Assembly: GCA_027327685.1 (NCBI GenBank)
Contig: DAHVYL010000003.1
Span: 1-14,521, forward strand
Direction: 5' to 3'
DNA length: 14,521 bases
Source of the DNA: Candidatus Woesebacteria bacterium
Lineage (GTDB): Bacteria; Patescibacteriota; Microgenomatia; UBA8517
Shown here: positions 10,576-14,521 of the stretch, in pieces
Layout of the letters: every line of letters starts with the position of its first letter
How positions within the stretch are numbered: the first letter of the stretch is position 1
Position numbers and translations under genes: made by a program
The notes under the pieces: model-generated
Seen by the model: the letters and a program-made list of their open reading frames with translations, nothing else
Databases searched by the model: none
What the model was told of the DNA's origin: nothing

Positions 10576-10617
10576 CTGACTAAGATAGATAGACGTTAGG
10601 CAGGGGACAATATAAAA

Positions 10618-10836
10618 ATGGATCAAAGTACTAAAAAGAAAATCAAGTTGGAGGACCTCCCGGATCTTTTAACTGTTCGCGAGGTAAGTGATCTTCTTAG
10701 AGTTTCACCCCTGACAATTAAAAGATGGGGAAAAAGGGGAAAGCTTCCTGCAATCCGCATCAATTCGAGAGGAGACAGACGCTACAAAAAGGAAGCCGTA
10801 CTCTGGCTTTTGGGAATGCAAAGCAAAGAAGAATAG
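10618..10836 (+). CDS. Small excisionase/MerR-type helix-turn-helix protein
   Basis: A 72-residue protein that is almost entirely one winged HTH (about 17-65): LTVREVSDLLRVSPLTIKRW, then GKRGKLPAIRINSRGDRRYK and a short last helix. This is the HTH_17/excisionase-like fold used by small DNA-binding proteins. It shares the pattern VS-x-x-T-(L/I)-(K/R)-RW-x-K-x-GKL with the N-terminal domain of the fibre protein at 2390-5425. There is no integrase or phage gene in the window, so an excisionase role is not supported; a local transcription regulator is more likely. It is convergent with the ABC exporter gene (5 bp between stops). Confidence 0.8.
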   Translation: MDQSTKKKIKLEDLPDLLTVREVSDLLRVSPLTIKRWGKRGKLPAIRINSRGDRRYKKEAVLWLLGMQSKEE

Positions 10837-10841
10837 AATCC

Positions 10842-12572
10842 TCAGTCCAGTTTTATCTGTAAATTCCAAAAGTGTGAATAGAGTGAGTTCTTTTTCTTAA
10901 GCAGACTCTCATGGGTTCCGGTTTCCTTAATCTTCCCGTTTTCCATAACCACTATTTTATCCGCGCGCATTATGGTTGAAAGCCTGTGGGCAACAATTAT
11001 GGTAGTTTTCCCGGCACGGGCTTTCCAGAAAGCATCCTGAATAAGTTTTTCGGATTCGCTGTCAAGCTGACTGGTGGCCTCATCAAAAACAACAATATCG
11101 GGGTCGGAAAGAATCATTCTTGCAATTGCCAATCTTTGTTTTTGACCTCCGGAGAGCTTGACTCCGCGTTCGCCGACTTCGGTTTCGTATTTTTTAGGTA
11201 AGCTTTGAACAAAGTTGTCGATATTGGCAATTTTTGCAGCTTCCCTGATTTCGGATAGCTTCGGGTTGTCTTTTCCGTAGCCGATGTTGTATGCAATGGT
11301 ATTATTGAAAAGTATCGGTTCCTGGGGGACAATTCCGATAAATCCTCTTAAAGTGTCTTTTGTAAAATCTTTGATATTGATGCCGTCAATTATAATCTGT
11401 CCTGATGACAGATCAAAAAACCTCATCAGAAGCTTAACCAGACTGGTTTTTCCCGAACCGCTTCGTCCCACCAGAGCCACGGACTGACCCTGCTCAATTT
11501 TTAAGTTGACTCCGTCGATTGCACTTTTAAACCTGTTTTTGTATGCGAATTTAACGTTATCAAAGATAATTTCGCCATAAACGTGGCCCACTTTTATCGG
11601 TTTTTCAGGATCTTTTACATCAACTTGATAATCCAGAAGTTCAAAGTACTTTTTAATATCGGCAAGATTTGTCGATATTTCGCGAAGTCCGTAAATCAGA
11701 TCAAAAAGTTTGGGGAAAAACATGCTTACATAGCTAACTATTAATACAAAATCTCCGATTCCGATTTCCCCTGCCTTTATCAGATTCAGGGAAAAGGAAA
11801 GGACCAGAAAAATGGAAATGTTTATGAGCGACCCGACGCTCATGTCGATCATTCTATAAGTCCAAAAATGTCTCCAAAGGAATCTTTTCCATGTTTTGAA
11901 CGTGTTTTTAAGACGGTTTTGTTCCCAGCTTTCTTTGGCAAAGAGCTTTACAGTCTCATAATTTATAAGGTTGTCGGTGATGATTCCCGATATTTCGTCT
12001 TCCCATTCGTTGAACTCGTTGCGTGTTTTGATGTTCTTGCCGGCCAGGTATTTGGTAGCTACCAAAGTCAATAAGAAGGAAACCACAAATATGAGGATGA
12101 ATCTGTAGTCGATTTGGATGAAAAAGTAGCCCATAACGGCAAATCCGATAACGATCTCCCACATTCTTTGATTGAGCCTGTCATAAAGACCCCAAAAAGC
12201 ATTGTCTCCGCGTTTGAAGGCACTGATTAGAGCTCCGGTGCTTTTTCCGGAATGGAAAGAAAAATCCAGTTCCTGGACGTACTTAAATATCGACCTTCTG
12301 ATATCGATGGAGGTGTCAACTGCAACAATATCACCTAAAAGGTATTTGAGGTTACTAAATATAAGTCCGGCAAACTGGGTGGCAATATAAATCAGGATCA
12401 ACCTGTAAAGATAGTCGGTGTTGCCGCTTTCCAGGGCATTTACAAACAATTTGAAAAAGTAGGGGGTGATAAGCTCAAACACGTAGGCAAGAGTGGTGGC
12501 AATCATGGCCAGAATAAACCACCACTTATGTTTCCAGACAAACGAATAAAATCTTCTGATAATTTTTAACAT
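10842..12572 (-). CDS. ABC exporter half-transporter (permease fused to ATPase)
   Basis: One polypeptide with an N-terminal membrane domain of about six helices (residues about 20-300) and a C-terminal nucleotide-binding domain (about 335-581); numbers count from the upstream GTG 12587. Seen motifs: Walker A GRSGSGKT (374-381), Q-loop Q422, signature LSGGQ (478-482), Walker B IVVFDE (498-503) and the switch histidine H534. It would work as a homodimer, or with another half outside this window, exporting lipid-like, peptide or drug substrates as in the MdlB/MsbA group; the substrate cannot be read. I place the start at ATG 12572; GTG 12587 adds five residues and has a GGGG run before it, but that run lies in a hairpin. 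The gene stands alone, with its own promoter. Confidence 0.92.
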   Translation of the reverse strand: MLKIIRRFYSFVWKHKWWFILAMIATTLAYVFELITPYFFKLFVNALESGNTDYLYRLILIYIATQFAGLIFSNLKYLLGDIVAVDTSIDIRRSIFKYVQELDFSFHSGKSTGALISAFKRGDNAFWGLYDRLNQRMWEIVIGFAVMGYFFIQIDYRFILIFVVSFLLTLVATKYLAGKNIKTRNEFNEWEDEISGIITDNLINYETVKLFAKESWEQNRLKNTFKTWKRFLWRHFWTYRMIDMSVGSLINISIFLVLSFSLNLIKAGEIGIGDFVLIVSYVSMFFPKLFDLIYGLREISTNLADIKKYFELLDYQVDVKDPEKPIKVGHVYGEIIFDNVKFAYKNRFKSAIDGVNLKIEQGQSVALVGRSGSGKTSLVKLLMRFFDLSSGQIIIDGINIKDFTKDTLRGFIGIVPQEPILFNNTIAYNIGYGKDNPKLSEIREAAKIANIDNFVQSLPKKYETEVGERGVKLSGGQKQRLAIARMILSDPDIVVFDEATSQLDSESEKLIQDAFWKARAGKTTIIVAHRLSTIMRADKIVVMENGKIKETGTHESLLKKKNSLYSHFWNLQIKLD

Positions 12573-12581
12573 TTTGTAAGA

Positions 12582-12653
12582 CGCCACAAAGCCCCTTTCG
12601 GGGTCGAACCGGCGGCGAAGCCAATTATAAGCTCAACTCAAGTTGGGATTCAA
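12582..12653 (-). promoter_or_regulatory. Promoter and structured leader of the ABC exporter gene
   Basis: On the minus strand, TTGAAT (12648-12653), an 18-bp spacer and a perfect TATAAT (12624-12629). Transcription would start near 12617. The leader can fold: CCCC-GAAA-GGGG (12592-12603) is a hairpin with a GNRA tetraloop, and CGCC/GGCG arms (about 12614-12617 with 12582-12585) could close around it. CAACT-CA-AGTTG (12634-12645) is a small palindrome inside the promoter spacer. The only SD-like run is paired in the hairpin, so translation control is possible. Confidence 0.5.
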
Positions 12654-12708
12654 GGAGTACTTTGGGTGCGTTGCAAATATCTTATCCGGAGCTTTTTAGG
12701 TTGGTTTG

Positions 12709-12717
12709 TGCTACAAT
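12709..12717 (+). promoter_or_regulatory. Extended -10 promoter of the 7-TM gene
   Basis: TGCTACAAT is an extended -10 box (TGn plus TACAAT at 12712-12717). No good -35 is seen. It predicts transcription from about 12724, about 22 nt before ATG 12746, and would exclude the earlier in-frame TTG at 12662. Confidence 0.45.
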
Positions 12718-12745
12718 ATACGTACTTTCAAAAAGTTTTATTCCC

Positions 12746-13630
12746 ATGCGAAAACTAATTGGCTTGATCTTTGCTATGGTTCTGGTTTTGGCCGTGTCGG
12801 GGGGATTGCCTGTGGTGGCCGTGACCCCCAGTCCGATACCCACTCCCACGCCTCTCGCAACTCTGGAACCGACTCCTGAGGCTCCTCCGGTTGATATTAC
12901 CCAGAAAAGTACGGAATCTTTGGGTCCTTTGGAAAAACTTCTGGAGGATCAGAAGGTTGGCCCCGTTTGGCCGTTTAATCCTATCAAATATGCTACAAGA
13001 GGGGCAATCGAGGCCGGGGTCCCCGCAAATACACTGGTTCTTTTGCTTCTTTTGCCCATTGTTACTTTTGTTATTGCTTTTTCGCGCAATGTTGTAGGTA
13101 TCAGGGGATTTGGTATTTTCCTGCCTGCGGCTCTTTCAGTTGTTTTTGTGGCTACAGGCCCGGTTGTGGGAATAGGGCTTTTCCTGGTTATCGTTGCCGT
13201 CTCAACTCTTGTCCGTATGATACTTCGTAAATTGAAGATAAAACTCCAGTATCTTCCCAGAATGTCGTTTATCTTTTGGGCAGTGGTTTTTGCCGTTTTG
13301 GGAGTGCTCTTTTTGGCTCCGGTTCTCTCTTTTCCGGCTCTGGCCAATGTTTCAATCTTTGCCGTGCTTATCCTGATTCTTCTGGCAGAGGAATTTAGCA
13401 GGGTTCAGCTCGGAAAAAGTGCCAAAACGGCAGCCAATCTCACTTTTGAAACGTTGATTTTATCTTTAATTTCATATCTTTTCCTTACACTTCAGCCGTT
13501 AAGGGAGTATGTGCTTCTGAAGCCCGAGGTTTCCTTAATCCTGGTAGCCATCGCCGACTTGGTGCTTGGAAAGTACACCGGCCTTAGGGTCATGGAATTC
13601 TATCGTTTTAGAAAACTTATACGAAGTTAA
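12746..13630 (+). CDS. 7-TM protein of the transglutaminase-associated family, lacking the transglutaminase domain
   Basis: A 294-residue membrane protein. Residues 1-26 look like a signal peptide, 27-48 are Pro/Thr-rich (TPSPIPTPTPLATLEPTP), and about 95-290 hold about six or seven hydrophobic helices. The core matches the 7-TM domain found behind inactive transglutaminase domains: FSRNVVGIRGFGIFLPAAL, a basic KLKIKLQYLPR loop, LAEEFSRVQL, and the end LGKYTGLRVMEFYRFRK. In most members a periplasmic transglutaminase-like domain of a few hundred residues precedes the helices; here only a short linker remains. The next gene is the ATP-grasp ligase that is the family's usual partner, which supports the assignment. 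ATG 12746 was chosen because it begins the signal peptide and lies just after a promoter. Confidence 0.8.
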   Translation: MRKLIGLIFAMVLVLAVSGGLPVVAVTPSPIPTPTPLATLEPTPEAPPVDITQKSTESLGPLEKLLEDQKVGPVWPFNPIKYATRGAIEAGVPANTLVLLLLLPIVTFVIAFSRNVVGIRGFGIFLPAALSVVFVATGPVVGIGLFLVIVAVSTLVRMILRKLKIKLQYLPRMSFIFWAVVFAVLGVLFLAPVLSFPALANVSIFAVLILILLAEEFSRVQLGKSAKTAANLTFETLILSLISYLFLTLQPLREYVLLKPEVSLILVAIADLVLGKYTGLRVMEFYRFRKLIRS

Positions 13631-13687
13631 ATATACGAAGTTAAGTATACGGAGTTAATTATACAAAGTTAAATATTAAAAATTAAA
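13618..13687 (+). repeat. 14-bp tandem repeat, four copies plus a decayed fifth
   Basis: Units: TATACGAAGTTAAA (13618-13631), TATACGAAGTTAAG (13632-13645), TATACGGAGTTAAT (13646-13659), TATACAAAGTTAAA (13660-13673) and a degenerate TATTAAAAATTAAA (13674-13687). The first unit contains the last codons and the TAA of the 7-TM gene, so the array grew from the gene's 3' end into the spacer before the ATP-grasp gene. Confidence 0.9.
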
Positions 13688-13699
13688 ATCTCTCATTCT

Positions 13700-14521
13700 A
13701 TGAAAGTCTCATCCATTCTCGGTCTAAATGCACGTACTCAGCTTTTTGCCTATAAATACAATACCAAACGTGGTAAAAACATTGCCGACAGCAAGATTCA
13801 GTCAGCCAGAGTACTCAAAAAGGCAAAAGTGGCCCATCCTAAAATTTACAAAAAATTCACCGATCCCAGGCAGGTTATGGAATTTGACTGGAATTCCCTT
13901 CCGCCAAAATTTGCTTTGAAACCCAGCCGTGGTATGGGAGGAGAGGGGATTATTGTCGTAAAAAGGAGGCTCAAGGACGGAGGATGGCTGACTACTCAAA
14001 AAGAAAGAATAAAGGCAGATGATCTTAAGCTTCACACATTGGATATCTTGGAAGGAGCCTATTCAATGGGGAATGTTCCCGATGTTGCCTTTATACAGGA
14101 ATATGTGGGGCGGGCCAAGGTTTTTAAAAGATGGGCCTATCGCGGCACTCCCGATATACGCATTATTATTTTTAATAAAATTCCGGTAATGGCCATGCTC
14201 AGACTTCCCACCAAAGAGTCCGGCGGGAGAGCCAATCTGCACCAGGGAGCTCTCGGAGTTGGAGTTGATATTGCTACAGGGATAACAACAAAAGCTATTT
14301 GGCATGGTGAGGAAATTGTGTTCAAACCCGGTACTGAGAGGAAGCTTCGGGGGATAAAAATACCCGGTTGGGACGGGGTTTTGGAAACTGCAGTTAGGGC
14401 CCAAGAAGTTTCGCATTTGGGCTATGTGGGGGTAGATATTGTGATCCATCCGGAAAAAGGTCCAATGGTTCTGGAGCTTAATGCACAGCCAGGATTGCAG
14501 ATTCAACTGGCCAATGGGGCA
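13700..14521 (+). CDS. ATP-grasp alpha-L-glutamate-ligase-like protein, 5' part
   Basis: The frame is open from ATG 13700 to the right edge (274 codons), so the C-terminal end is missing. It belongs to the RimK-related ATP-grasp group that is typically encoded beside a 7-TM/transglutaminase-like protein. Landmarks: the glycine-rich ATP loop KPSRGMGGEGI (74-84), the strand DIRIIIFN (152-159), MAMLRLPT (164-171), GRANLHQG (176-183), and the metal-binding end with D246 (GVDIVI) and GPMVLELNAQPG (254-265, E259 and N261). Such enzymes activate a carboxylate with ATP and join it to an amine. The product of this pair is unknown; peptide or surface-polymer modification has been predicted for the family. 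No Shine-Dalgarno precedes the ATG; the 14-bp tandem repeats fill the spacer to the 7-TM gene, with which it is probably co-transcribed. Confidence 0.9.
   Translation, partial: MKVSSILGLNARTQLFAYKYNTKRGKNIADSKIQSARVLKKAKVAHPKIYKKFTDPRQVMEFDWNSLPPKFALKPSRGMGGEGIIVVKRRLKDGGWLTTQKERIKADDLKLHTLDILEGAYSMGNVPDVAFIQEYVGRAKVFKRWAYRGTPDIRIIIFNKIPVMAMLRLPTKESGGRANLHQGALGVGVDIATGITTKAIWHGEEIVFKPGTERKLRGIKIPGWDGVLETAVRAQEVSHLGYVGVDIVIHPEKGPMVLELNAQPGLQIQLANGA

Noticed and set aside
10618..10836. Excisionase of an integrated element.
   Set aside because: No integrase, attachment-site repeat, tRNA or other mobile-element gene is present in the window; the fold alone is shared by many regulators.
12592..12625. 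A tRNA-like end (GGTTCGA on the minus strand near GCC/GGC runs).
   Set aside because: No seven-base acceptor stem, anticodon arm or matching five-base T stem can be drawn. The sequence fits a leader with a CCCC-GAAA-GGGG hairpin better.
12662..12745. An N-terminal extension of the 7-TM protein starting at TTG 12662.
   Set aside because: It would put 28 poorly conserved residues before an evident signal peptide, and an extended -10 box (12709-12717) lies inside it. ATG 12746 is the better start.
13802..14506. Minus-strand open frames at 13802-14035 and 14063-14506.
   Set aside because: They are antisense to the ATP-grasp gene, whose plus-strand translation shows family motifs throughout (KPSRGMGGEGI, GRANLHQG, LELNAQPG).

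Overview
The window looks like a chromosomal piece of a Candidate Phyla Radiation (Patescibacteria) bacterium, most likely of the Microgenomates type. This is inferred from densely packed short operons, few Shine-Dalgarno sites, several surface proteins with Pro/Thr-rich low-complexity tails or linkers, and family variants typical of such genomes. TAA, TAG and TGA all end genes where their families end, so the code is standard and not the UGA=Gly code of Gracilibacteria/Absconditabacteria.

Layout. 1-1588 (+): the end of a HAD-IB phosphatase overlapping an undecaprenyl diphosphate synthase (uppS) that carries an unusual duplicated C-terminal extension. 1594-5425 (-): a membrane-anchored LytR_C-domain protein, preceded by a 1011-residue protein with a MerR-like DNA-binding domain, one membrane segment and a long tail-fibre-like ectodomain with about twelve 17-residue repeats. 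5426-5627: a divergent regulatory region with an 11-bp perfect inverted repeat. 5628-10184 (+): a tight five-gene operon encoding a secreted, c-ring-like membrane protein and F1 ATPase subunits alpha, gamma, beta and epsilon. 10197-10836: two small helix-turn-helix regulators, transcribed divergently, each with a 6-6-6 palindrome upstream. 10842-12572 (-): a half-size ABC exporter with a structured leader. 12746-14521 (+): a 7-TM membrane protein of the transglutaminase-associated family and the start of its usual partner, an ATP-grasp alpha-L-glutamate-ligase-like enzyme (cut by the window end).

The most remarkable part is 2390-10184. The F1 subunits keep their catalytic residues, but no a, b or delta subunit is encoded here. 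The c-like protein has a signal peptide, a roughly 130-residue external domain of a type seen in fibre/tail proteins, and a c-subunit hairpin with the RNP polar loop but no carboxylate in helix 2. Such a ring could not bind and carry protons or sodium in the usual way. Next to it, divergently transcribed from a symmetric promoter region, lies the fibre protein. My inference is that this is a non-canonical F1-like motor that uses ATP hydrolysis to act on an extracellular structure and does not make ATP. It resembles in principle, but not in gene content, the F1-like ATPases of mycoplasmas. This is a hypothesis; what is seen directly is the gene order, the conserved catalytic motifs and the missing carboxylate.
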